A DNA stretch of 5,490 nt from Treponema sp. GTDB lineage: Bacteria > Spirochaetota > Spirochaetia > Treponematales > Breznakiellaceae. The stretch lies in assembly GCA_031278755.1 (NCBI GenBank), contig JAITJV010000209.1, forward strand, positions 1 to 5,490. Reading direction: 5' to 3'. A program made the position numbers and the translations under genes. A model generated the notes under the pieces. The model searched no databases. It saw only the letters and a program-made list of their open reading frames with translations, and was not told the origin of the DNA. Below, piece after piece: positions 1-4,530 of this stretch. Position 1 is the first letter of the stretch. The number at the start of each line of letters is the position of its first letter.

Positions 1-203
1 TCCATGCCCGAGATTGCTTTCTGTATGTCGGGAAGACGGAGTCCGTGTTTTTCGAGCAAAGCCAGGCGGAACCGCATGAGCTTGTCATAGTCGGGTTCGT
101 CCCGCGTGGTCCGGGCGAATTCGGCGACGCCTACGGCTTGGGAGAACGCAATCCATATTTCAGGAACAAGAACCCCTTCAAGATCAAGACACACGAGCCG
201 CAT
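1..203 (-). CDS. thrH: ThrH-like phosphoserine phosphatase / homoserine phosphotransferase, 5' part only
   Basis: Partial gene: 67 complete N-terminal codons read on the minus strand before the left edge. The protein begins MRLVCLDLEGVLVPEIWIAF and continues through TTRDEPDYDKLM and a stretch resembling LLEKHGLRLPDIQ. I recognise this as the start of ThrH, a HAD-superfamily enzyme of about 200 residues known from Pseudomonas. It hydrolyses phosphoserine and can transfer the phosphate to homoserine, linking serine and threonine synthesis. The nucleophile is Asp7; the usual DxD motif is DxE (Asp7, Glu9), which is typical of ThrH. Start: the ATG at 203. The ATG at 210 is in another frame and stops early. 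No Shine-Dalgarno is visible; a -10-like hexamer ends 5 nt before the start. The gene diverges from birA across 44 bp. Family assignment is strong, but motifs II-IV lie outside the window. Confidence 0.87.
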   Translation of the reverse strand, partial: MRLVCLDLEGVLVPEIWIAFSQAVGVAEFARTTRDEPDYDKLMRFRLALLEKHGLRLPDIQKAISGM

Positions 204-208
204 GTTTC

Positions 209-217
209 ATCTTATCA
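209..217 (-). promoter_or_regulatory. Putative extended -10 promoter element of thrH
   Basis: Read on the minus strand, TGATAAGAT is a TGn-extended -10 element (hexamer TAAGAT at 214-209, 4 of 6 matches), followed by GAAAC and then the thrH ATG. I see no good -35. A transcript would start at or within a few bases of the ATG. The hexamer overlaps the proposed -35 of birA on the other strand. Confidence 0.4.
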
Positions 218-241
218 CAGTATTTTTTTTTATGCTATAAA
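212..241 (+). promoter_or_regulatory. Putative birA promoter (TTATCA - 18 bp - TATAAA, extended -10)
   Basis: The -35 candidate is TTATCA at 212-217 (4 of 6). The -10 is TATAAA at 236-241, preceded by TGC, which makes an extended -10. The spacer is 18 bp and contains a run of nine T (223-231). Only 6 nt separate the -10 from the birA ATG at 248, so the predicted transcript begins at about the start codon. Confidence 0.5.
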
Positions 242-247
242 TGAAAT

Positions 248-1129
248 ATGCGGCGGCTTGATATGGAAAATCCGTTCGGCGCCCCGGTGTACAGCAAGGC
301 CGTCGTGTCAAGTACAATGGACGAGGCCCGTCTGCTCGCCGAAGACGGCGCCCCTCACGGCACGGTGATCACGGCCGGCTTTCAGGAGAAGGGCCGCGGC
401 AGCAGGAACAGGTCCTGGGCCTCCGGCGGCGGAAATCTTTTTTTTACGCTGCTCCTCCGTTATCAGGGCTTTGACTCCGTTCCCCCGGCCCTTACGCTGC
501 GGACGGGTCTTGCCGTCGCGCTCGCCGTCGAGGACGCCGCCGCCGAAAGCGCGGGTAAAAGTTCCGCGGCCGCCGAAAGCTCCGCGGCCGCCGAAAGCTC
601 CGGCGAAAGTTCCGCCGCGGGCCTTCAGGGCCCCGTGCTTGTAAAGTGGCCCAACGACGTGATGATTCCCCTTGGCGGCGCATACAAAAAAACGGCGGGC
701 ATTCTCGCCGAAGGCGACGGACGCGTCATGTTTATAGGCGTTGGCGTTAATGTGGGCCAGATCGATTTTCCCCCCGAACTGCGGGACAGGGCGGGAAGCC
801 TTGCCCTTGCCGTCGGCTCCCTTCCTCCCGAAGCGCCCGTCATGATGTTGAAAAAAATACTTGCGCGCCTCCACGAAGAAATTGAAAGGCCCGAAAGCCT
901 GTCTTCATGGCGGCGGCGGCTTACGGGGCGGCTTTACAAAAAAGGGGAACCCGTGCGTTTTACGTCAGGCGCGGCGGGCAAGCTTCAAACGGCGGAAGGC
1001 GTGCTCAGCGGCATAGGCCCCTCCGGTGAAATCATCATCGCCGCCGGAAGCCCCCCCCGCGAAAGCGGGTTCCCCGGCCCGGAACAATCGTTTGTCTCAG
1101 GCGAGCTTGAATTCACCCTTGAGGGTTAA
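248..1129 (+). CDS. birA: Biotin--[acetyl-CoA carboxylase] ligase, monofunctional, with low-complexity insert
   Basis: Biotin protein ligase: makes biotinyl-5'-AMP from biotin and ATP, then biotinylates a lysine of the acetyl-CoA carboxylase carrier protein or similar domains. Visible motifs: SSTMDEA (21-27), biotin-binding loop GRGSRNRSW (49-57), KWPNDV (133-138), KTAGIL (148-153), GVGVNV (164-169), and a C-terminal small barrel (about 232-291). There is no N-terminal helix-turn-helix, so unlike E. coli BirA it should not repress bio genes. Two oddities: an Ala/Ser/Glu-rich insert at about residues 97-125, built partly from an 18-bp tandem repeat, and Ser52 where E. coli has Arg118. Start: ATG 248 fits the promoter spacing; ATG 263 is an alternative that also leaves the domain intact. 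The 3' end overlaps the convergent HAD gene by 17 bp. A C8 tract (1051-1058) lies near the end. Identification is secure. Confidence 0.93.
   Translation: MRRLDMENPFGAPVYSKAVVSSTMDEARLLAEDGAPHGTVITAGFQEKGRGSRNRSWASGGGNLFFTLLLRYQGFDSVPPALTLRTGLAVALAVEDAAAESAGKSSAAAESSAAAESSGESSAAGLQGPVLVKWPNDVMIPLGGAYKKTAGILAEGDGRVMFIGVGVNVGQIDFPPELRDRAGSLALAVGSLPPEAPVMMLKKILARLHEEIERPESLSSWRRRLTGRLYKKGEPVRFTSGAAGKLQTAEGVLSGIGPSGEIIIAAGSPPRESGFPGPEQSFVSGELEFTLEG
534..617 (+). repeat. 18-bp tandem repeat and degenerate copies inside birA
   Basis: Two exact tandem copies of TCCGCGGCCGCCGAAAGC lie at 563-580 and 581-598. A shortened copy follows (599-610), and degenerate GCCGAAAGC-type units lie upstream (from about 534). 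The unit is a multiple of three and encodes SAAAES, giving the Ala/Ser/Glu-rich insert of the protein. It sits between the helix ending near residue 96 and the strand leading to KWPNDV, where a surface loop is expected. Because changes come in multiples of 3 bp, copy number can vary without breaking the frame. Confidence 0.85.
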
Positions 1130-1868
1130 GGGAAGCCGCGGAACCCCCGGTTGGATTCGTGTTGAGGGTTTCATACCCCGCCGCAAACTGTGTTTGCGCG
1201 CTCTGCCGCGCGGTATGTTGGTTTTCAGGGCTTTTCCTGAAATATTTTTTGAGTTCCTTTAGCTCCCGTATTTTTTCGTGGGGGAAATCCGCGTATAGGT
1301 CCATTTCGTCAAGAAGCACTCCTTTTGCCCCCGGACCGAGCGTAAGGTAGCCTGTTACATAGCGGGGAACATCGTCAACAAAAAGAACCGTATCAGGCGA
1401 AGCGCCGAGCGCGTCAAGGGCGCGGGTGTACGCTTCGGGACGGGGTTTTCCCCTGAGGCCGTTTCCCAGAAGATCAAATATGAAGGGAAAAAGATCGCGC
1501 ACGCCGAGCCTGTCCAGCATACGGTGCGCGTGTATGAGCGGCGAATTGGTCAGTATCGCAAGGGGGCAGGGGAGGCTTTCAAGGAAGGGCCTTAGTTCAG
1601 GATCGGCTGTAAGGGAATCGGCCTCGTTTGGGGGATGAACCGCGCGGTAATAGGCGTCCGTATCGGTAAGCCCCTTTTCCCCCGAAAGCCACTCAAGCGT
1701 TGTCCCGTAACGCCCCATGGCGGACTCCCGCATGGCTGCGGCCTCTTCTTCGGAAACGCCGAGCCATTCGGCGGTAAAGGCCCTGATGCGGCGGACGGCG
1801 GCCTCCTCAAGCCCGAAACGGGCCGAATAGAGCGTGTTGTCCAAATCAAAAAGGATGTGTGTGATCAT
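1113..1868 (-). CDS. HAD-superfamily hydrolase, pyrimidine 5'-nucleotidase-like, with C-terminal extension
   Basis: Cytosolic HAD phosphatase resembling the Sdt1/pyrimidine 5'-nucleotidase group, which dephosphorylates UMP/CMP-type nucleotides; substrate is inferred only from family resemblance. Motif I is FDLDNTLY (nucleophile Asp8, acid/base Asp10), motif II is LTNS (106-109), motif III is Lys141 in GKPRPEAY, and motif IV is FVDD (163-166). A helical cap (about 15-95) follows motif I, as in this group. The conserved fold appears to end near residue 212. The last 39 residues are low in hydrophobics, resemble no domain I know, and are encoded across a palindrome (1172-1217). Start: ATG 1868, giving MITHILFDLDNTLY, the usual N-terminus; no Shine-Dalgarno. 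The gene converges on birA (17-bp overlap) and diverges from serS. Confidence 0.85.
   Translation of the reverse strand: MITHILFDLDNTLYSARFGLEEAAVRRIRAFTAEWLGVSEEEAAAMRESAMGRYGTTLEWLSGEKGLTDTDAYYRAVHPPNEADSLTADPELRPFLESLPCPLAILTNSPLIHAHRMLDRLGVRDLFPFIFDLLGNGLRGKPRPEAYTRALDALGASPDTVLFVDDVPRYVTGYLTLGPGAKGVLLDEMDLYADFPHEKIRELKELKKYFRKSPENQHTARQSAQTQFAAGYETLNTNPTGGSAASLNPQG
1172..1217. repeat. 46-bp imperfect palindrome in the 3' tail of the HAD gene
   Basis: Outer arms CATACC (1172-1177) and GGTATG (1212-1217) are followed inward, after one mismatch, by CGC (1179-1181) and GCG (1208-1210). Inside is a perfect 7-bp hairpin, CGCAAAC / GTTTGCG (1182-1188 / 1192-1198) with loop TGT. It encodes residues of about 218-233 of the HAD protein, beyond the conserved fold, and resembles an extragenic palindrome that became part of the reading frame. 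Confidence 0.6.
1223..1250 (+). terminator. Possible intrinsic terminator of birA
   Basis: TTTCAGG (1223-1229) pairs with CCTGAAA (1236-1242) around a 6-nt loop and is followed by TATTTTTT. It lies 94 bp past the birA stop, within the 3' part of the convergent HAD gene. The stem is short, with three GC pairs, so it is a moderate candidate. Confidence 0.4.
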
Positions 1869-1873
1869 GTTTC

Positions 1874-1903
1874 AGTATATACATTATAAACCCGGCTTTG
1901 CCA
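1874..1903 (-). promoter_or_regulatory. Putative promoter of the HAD gene
   Basis: On the minus strand TATACT (1879-1874, 5 of 6) is followed by GAAAC and the ATG at 1868. A second hexamer, the perfect TATAAT, lies 9 bp further upstream (1888-1883). The -35 for the first is poor (TGGCAA, 18-bp spacer). Using TATACT the transcript would start at the ATG; using TATAAT the leader would be about 7 nt. Neither leaves room for a Shine-Dalgarno site. Confidence 0.42.
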
Positions 1904-1912
1904 GTAAACAGG

Positions 1913-1945
1913 GGCTGTTCCAAAACTTCAGTTTTCCGAACAGCC
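1913..1945. repeat. Inverted repeat 1 in the HAD-serS spacer
   Basis: GGCTGTTC (1913-1920) pairs with GAACAGCC (1938-1945). The stem continues inward, past an unpaired C and CC, with AAAAC / GTTTT (1922-1926 / 1931-1935) and loop TTCA. That gives 13 base pairs in 33 nt. No T-tract follows on either strand, so it is not an obvious terminator. Its left arm shares TGTTYCAAAAC with inverted repeat 3. Confidence 0.75.
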
Positions 1946-1954
1946 TCGTGCCCC

Positions 1955-2011
1955 GGAGAAAATCGCGTAAACTGTAAATGCATAACTTATAAAGAATCGG
2001 CAATTTTCTCC
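1955..2011. repeat. Inverted repeat 2 (9-bp arms, 39-bp spacing)
   Basis: GGAGAAAAT (1955-1963) is exactly complementary to ATTTTCTCC (2003-2011). The enclosed 39 bp is AT-rich and has no reading frame I believe. The arms lie between inverted repeats 1 and 3, so the three nearly tile the spacer. On its own, this one could be chance. Confidence 0.45.
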
Positions 2012-2012
2012 C

Positions 2013-2053
2013 TGAACTTGTTTCAAAACCAACCGGGTTCTGAAACAAGTTCA
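2013..2053. repeat. Inverted repeat 3, abutting the serS promoter
   Basis: TGAACTTGTTTCA (2013-2025) and TGAAACAAGTTCA (2041-2053) are perfect 13-bp inverted arms. After one mismatch, AACC (2027-2030) pairs with GGTT (2036-2039) around a 5-nt loop, giving 17 pairs in 41 nt. The right arm ends 1 bp before the -35 of serS. It could be an operator, a protein-binding palindrome or a repeated extragenic palindrome. It lies upstream of the transcription start, so it would not be in the serS mRNA. Confidence 0.8.
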
Positions 2054-2054
2054 A

Positions 2055-2083
2055 TTGACTGTCTTTGCGCCAAGGGGTATAGT
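2055..2083 (+). promoter_or_regulatory. serS promoter (TTGACT - 17 bp - TATAGT)
   Basis: The -35 is TTGACT (2055-2060, 5 of 6) and the -10 is TATAGT (2078-2083, 5 of 6), with an ideal 17-bp spacer. The serS ATG begins at 2092, only 8 nt after the -10, so the expected transcription start is within 0-2 nt of the start codon. There is no Shine-Dalgarno. The serS start is fixed by protein homology, which makes this the best leaderless candidate in the window. Confidence 0.75.
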
Positions 2084-2091
2084 GAAGCATT

Positions 2092-3387
2092 ATGCTGGAT
2101 TATCGTTTTATTGCAGACAACCTTTCCGCGGTGATGGCCAATATCGCCGACCGCTTTATGAAAGCCGACGCGCAGCTTGTCGTTGATCTTTTTAACAGGC
2201 GGACGGAGCTTACCACCCGCCTGCAGTCGCTTCAGCGGAACAGGAACGCCAACGCCGCCGCGATGAAAAACGCCGGGGATCCCGCCGGGCGGAGCGCCCT
2301 TGTTGACGAGGGGAAAAAACTCAAGGAAGAAATAGAGGCGTGCGAAACGGAGCTTTCCCGCGCCGAAAAGGAACTGGAAACAGAAGCGCGGCGCATTCCC
2401 AACATGGCCCATCCCGGCGCCCCGGTGGGGAAGGAGGACAAGGACAACCTTGAAGTAAAGCGTGTAGGCCGTGTTCCTGAATTCGGCTTTGATCCGGCCG
2501 ATCATGTCAAGCTCGGCCATGATCTTGACATCATAGATTTTGATTCGGGGACCAAAGTTTCGGGAACAAAGTTTTATTACCTTAAAAACGAAGGCGTTTT
2601 TCTTGAACTCGCCCTGATCCGCTACGCCCTGGATATTCTTGTCAAAAAAGGTTTTACCCCCTTCATTACGCCGGATATAGCGCGGGAAGAAATACTTGAA
2701 GGCATAGGCTTTAACCCCCGCGGAGAAGAGTCCAACGTCTACATGCTGGAAGGCGGGGGATCCTGTCTTGTGGGGACGGCGGAGATAACGCTCGGGGGCT
2801 ATTATTCCGGTACGATCATTCCAAAGGAATCGCTTCCCCTCCGCATGGCGGGGCTTTCCCACTGCTTCCGCCGTGAAGCGGGGGCCTCGGGGCAGTTTTC
2901 CAAAGGGCTTTACCGCGTGCATCAGTTCACCAAACTTGAAATGTTTGTCTACTGCCTGCCCGGCGATTCCGATCGCTTTCACGAAGAACTCCGCTCAATA
3001 GAAGAAGAAATCTTCGACGGCCTTAACATCCCCTTCCGCGTGGTTGACACCTGTACGGGCGATCTTGGGGCGTCCGCATACCGGAAGTGGGATCTTGAAG
3101 CATGGATGCCGGGGCGAAGCTCCGGAAGCTCCCAGGGCGGCTGGGGAGAAATAACTTCAACATCGAACTGCACCGATTACCAGGCCCGCCGCCTTAATAT
3201 ACGCTACCGTGACGACGACGGCAAAAACAAATACGTCCACATGCTCAACGGCACAGCCGTCGCCGTGTCGCGGGCCGTCATCGCCATACTGGAAAACTTC
3301 CAGGAAGCCGGCGGTTCCGTGCGCATCCCCCGCGCGCTGGTTCCCTATTGCGGGTTTGAACGCATACATCCGAAACACGCGCTTTAG
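2092..3387 (+). CDS. serS: Seryl-tRNA synthetase
   Basis: Class II aminoacyl-tRNA synthetase that charges tRNA-Ser (and tRNA-Sec where present) with serine in the cytosol. At 431 residues it has normal family length. The N-terminal domain (1 to about 105) has the long antiparallel coiled coil (about 30-100) that grips the tRNA variable arm. The catalytic domain shows motif 1 around 183-195, the serine-binding TAE (229-231), motif 2 (FRREAG 259-264, then YRVHQFTKLE 274-283) and motif 3 (NGTAVAVSRAVIAILENFQ, 386-404, with Arg394). MLDYRFIADN matches the usual N-terminus, so ATG 2092 is secure. The segment before SNCTDYQARR carries a Gly/Ser-rich insertion (about 341-350). EAWMPG and SNCTDYQARR resemble organellar SerRS more than E. 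coli SerRS. Transcription is from the promoter directly upstream. The lipoprotein gene follows after 41 bp and is probably co-transcribed. Confidence 0.96.
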   Translation: MLDYRFIADNLSAVMANIADRFMKADAQLVVDLFNRRTELTTRLQSLQRNRNANAAAMKNAGDPAGRSALVDEGKKLKEEIEACETELSRAEKELETEARRIPNMAHPGAPVGKEDKDNLEVKRVGRVPEFGFDPADHVKLGHDLDIIDFDSGTKVSGTKFYYLKNEGVFLELALIRYALDILVKKGFTPFITPDIAREEILEGIGFNPRGEESNVYMLEGGGSCLVGTAEITLGGYYSGTIIPKESLPLRMAGLSHCFRREAGASGQFSKGLYRVHQFTKLEMFVYCLPGDSDRFHEELRSIEEEIFDGLNIPFRVVDTCTGDLGASAYRKWDLEAWMPGRSSGSSQGGWGEITSTSNCTDYQARRLNIRYRDDDGKNKYVHMLNGTAVAVSRAVIAILENFQEAGGSVRIPRALVPYCGFERIHPKHAL

Positions 3388-3401
3388 CGGCATCCGCCGC
3401 G

Positions 3402-3426
3402 CAAGGAGAAAACCACAAGGAGAAAA
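3402..3426 (+). promoter_or_regulatory. Duplicated Shine-Dalgarno site before the lipoprotein gene
   Basis: CAAGGAGAAAA occurs twice, at 3402-3412 and 3416-3426, a direct repeat with 14-bp period. The second AAGGAG (3417-3422) is 6 nt from ATG 3429 and 9 nt from ATG 3432, an ideal distance. The first copy is too far away to serve directly, unless as a standby site. Confidence 0.75.
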
Positions 3427-3428
3427 TC

Positions 3429-4292
3429 ATGATGAAAAAATCAAAACGCGCCTTCGTTCTTTTCGCCGCGGGCGTCCTTGTTCTGACGCTCACCGTATGC
3501 CGGAGCCTCCGTTCCGCCCTGAAGGAACCGGCGCTGTCGCTTGATTCAGTTTCAATAACGGGCATTGATTTTAACAGCGTGGATCTTCTCTGTAAAATAA
3601 ACGTAGATAATCCCAACGCCTTTGACATTCCCTTTCCTGAAATTGACTGGGAATGTTTCATCAACGCCAATTCTTTTGTTGCCGGAACCATAAAGAGCGG
3701 CGGCTACATCAAATCCCGCGCGGGCGCGACGGTGGAGGCGCCGGTCAGCATGGCCTACGCGGGTATGTTCAACAACATTGCGTCTCTTGCAAACAGCAAT
3801 AAGGCCGACTGCACCATAAAACTCGGCGTTACATTCACGATCCCCGTCCTGGGCGGCAAGACCTGGAATTTTGAGCATACAGGCTCCCTGCCGCTGCCCA
3901 GGGTTCCTTCCGTCGGTTTTAAGGGAATAAGCGTTAAAAATTTAAGCCTTTCACGCCTTGAATTTGAGGCCGGCCTTGAAATTGAAAACGACAATATTTT
4001 TGATTTGAACATCAATGAACTTGTCTGCAATCTTTCGGTGAATAATACGCGCTGGTTCTCGGGAAGCGTCCCCGATGCGCCCGTCATAAAGGCGGAAGGG
4101 AAAACCACAATTCCCATAGTTGTTTCCATAGACGCCCTTTCCCTTGTAAAGGATTTGACCCTTATCATAACCACGGGAAGGGACGCCGCCGTCTCCCTGA
4201 GCGGCAATCTCAGCGCCGTGGGGAATTTTCCGGGCTTTAAGCCGCTGGAGCTGCCGTTCAGCTATAACGGGAATACAAAGCTGCCGCGGTAG
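3429..4292 (+). CDS. Probable lipoprotein with two LEA14/WHy (LEA_2) domains
   Basis: The 287-residue protein starts with a Lys/Arg-rich n-region and a hydrophobic stretch (about 8-22) ending LTLTVC, so Cys24 is the likely lipidation site. Val at -1 is unusual, though spirochaete lipoboxes are relaxed. Two beta-rich repeats follow. The first (about 35-155) carries the classic WHy signature: alternating hydrophobics, then NPNAF (61-65) and IPFP. The second (about 165-280) has NDNIF in the equivalent place (187-191). LEA14/WHy domains occur in bacterial envelope lipoproteins and plant desiccation proteins; no biochemical role is established that I could assign here. Tandem Shine-Dalgarno sites precede it. 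ATG 3429 is chosen; ATG 3432 is equally placed. It likely shares the serS transcript. No dedicated terminator follows; the next one is the attenuator at 4447. Confidence 0.82.
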   Translation: MMKKSKRAFVLFAAGVLVLTLTVCRSLRSALKEPALSLDSVSITGIDFNSVDLLCKINVDNPNAFDIPFPEIDWECFINANSFVAGTIKSGGYIKSRAGATVEAPVSMAYAGMFNNIASLANSNKADCTIKLGVTFTIPVLGGKTWNFEHTGSLPLPRVPSVGFKGISVKNLSLSRLEFEAGLEIENDNIFDLNINELVCNLSVNNTRWFSGSVPDAPVIKAEGKTTIPIVVSIDALSLVKDLTLIITTGRDAAVSLSGNLSAVGNFPGFKPLELPFSYNGNTKLPR

Positions 4293-4304
4293 GAAGGCGG
4301 CCGC

Positions 4305-4333
4305 TTGACGTTTTTCCGCGTTTTCATTATTGT
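4305..4333 (+). promoter_or_regulatory. Promoter of the aroF leader (TTGACG - 17 bp - TATTGT)
   Basis: The -35 is TTGACG (4305-4310, 5 of 6) and the -10 is TATTGT (4328-4333, 4 of 6), with a 17-bp spacer. It starts 12 bp after the lipoprotein stop codon. The leader-peptide ATG (4341) is 7 nt past the -10, so transcription should begin at or within a base of that ATG. Confidence 0.62.
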
Positions 4334-4340
4334 TATTCGT

Positions 4341-4424
4341 ATGAAGTTGTCCACGGGCGTAAAGAATTTCTCCTCCGGTTTTTACTATTATTATATTTCC
4401 CCGCCCGCGGAAACTCCGGCGTAG
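4341..4424 (+). CDS. Tyr-rich attenuator leader peptide (27 aa) of the DAHP synthase gene
   Basis: Short reading frame of 27 codons ending in TAG (4422-4424). Phe occurs at residues 10 and 14 and is followed by four consecutive Tyr codons, TAC TAT TAT TAT (4383-4394, residues 15-18), then ISPPAETPA. Such a run upstream of a terminator and an aromatic-pathway gene is the hallmark of a regulatory leader peptide whose translation speed reports charged tRNA-Tyr (and perhaps tRNA-Phe). There is no Shine-Dalgarno; the promoter spacing suggests initiation on a leaderless 5' end. A ribosome halted at the Tyr run leaves most or all of 4402-4417 free. A ribosome at the stop codon would cover roughly 4405-4434 and mask it. 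The peptide itself probably has no other function. I know of no described homologue; the call rests on codon content, position and RNA structure. Confidence 0.85.
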   Translation: MKLSTGVKNFSSGFYYYYISPPAETPA

Positions 4425-4482
4425 CCGGTTTTTACCCTGTAAACAGGGGAGGCTCCGCGGGCAAAACCCGCCGGAGCCTCCC
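4350..4482 (+). promoter_or_regulatory. Tyrosine transcription attenuator (segments 1-4, alternative hairpins)
   Basis: Four segments can form three competing helices. Segment 1 (4350-4359, TCCACGGGCG) pairs with segment 2 (4402-4411, CGCCCGCGGA): nine pairs and one A/C mismatch, with the Tyr codons in the loop. Segment 2 (4403-4411) pairs perfectly over 9 bp with segment 3 (4454-4462, TCCGCGGGC), and CTCC (4414-4417) adds four more pairs with GGAG (4448-4451): the antiterminator. Segment 3 with segment 4 (4467-4482) makes the terminator. Inferred behaviour: low Tyr-tRNA stalls the ribosome on the Tyr run, 2:3 forms and the polymerase reads through. With ample Tyr-tRNA the ribosome reaches TAG, masks segment 2, and 3:4 stops transcription. 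With no translation, 1:2 forms and termination also results. Confidence 0.85.
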
Positions 4483-4489
4483 TTTTTTT
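4447..4489 (+). terminator. Intrinsic terminator of the attenuator
   Basis: GGGAGGCTCCG (4447-4457) pairs with CGGAGCCTCCC (4472-4482). After a bulged C (4471), CGGG (4458-4461) pairs with CCCG (4467-4470) around loop CAAAA. That gives 15 GC-rich pairs followed directly by seven T (4483-4489). It ends 41 bp before the DAHP synthase ATG, so it must be bypassed for expression from the upstream promoter. It can also stop read-through from the serS-lipoprotein unit. Confidence 0.95.
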
Positions 4490-4530
4490 ATGTCCTGACG
4501 CCGATACGGCCGTACAAAAAAGGAGTAAAC

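Noticed and set aside
308..874. 188-codon open frame on the minus strand opposite birA
   Set aside because: Shadow of birA; its Gly/Arg-rich repeats are the reverse reading of the 18-bp tandem repeat.
1051..1058. C8 homopolymer near the 3' end of birA as a phase-variation switch
   Set aside because: Eight bases is short, and a slip would alter only the last 23 or so residues. Phase variation of an essential ligase is unlikely without population evidence.
1056..1069. CCCGC-GAAA-GCGGG hairpin with a GNRA-type loop in birA
   Set aside because: Stable, but inside coding sequence with no T-tract on either strand; GC-rich coding sequence gives such stems by chance.
1869..2091. T-box or other riboswitch upstream of serS
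   Set aside because: The serS promoter lies directly before the ATG, so the upstream structure is not transcribed with serS, and I see no T-box sequence or terminator.
1884..2134. Small frames of 68 and 78 codons in the HAD-serS spacer (one per strand)
   Set aside because: Both are translations of the inverted repeats, one overlaps the serS start, and neither has a ribosome-binding site or a recognisable protein.
2023..2982. 319-codon open frame on the minus strand opposite serS
   Set aside because: It lies antisense to a certain gene, in a codon-biased region where opposite frames stay open by chance. The protein resembles nothing known and it has no start signal.
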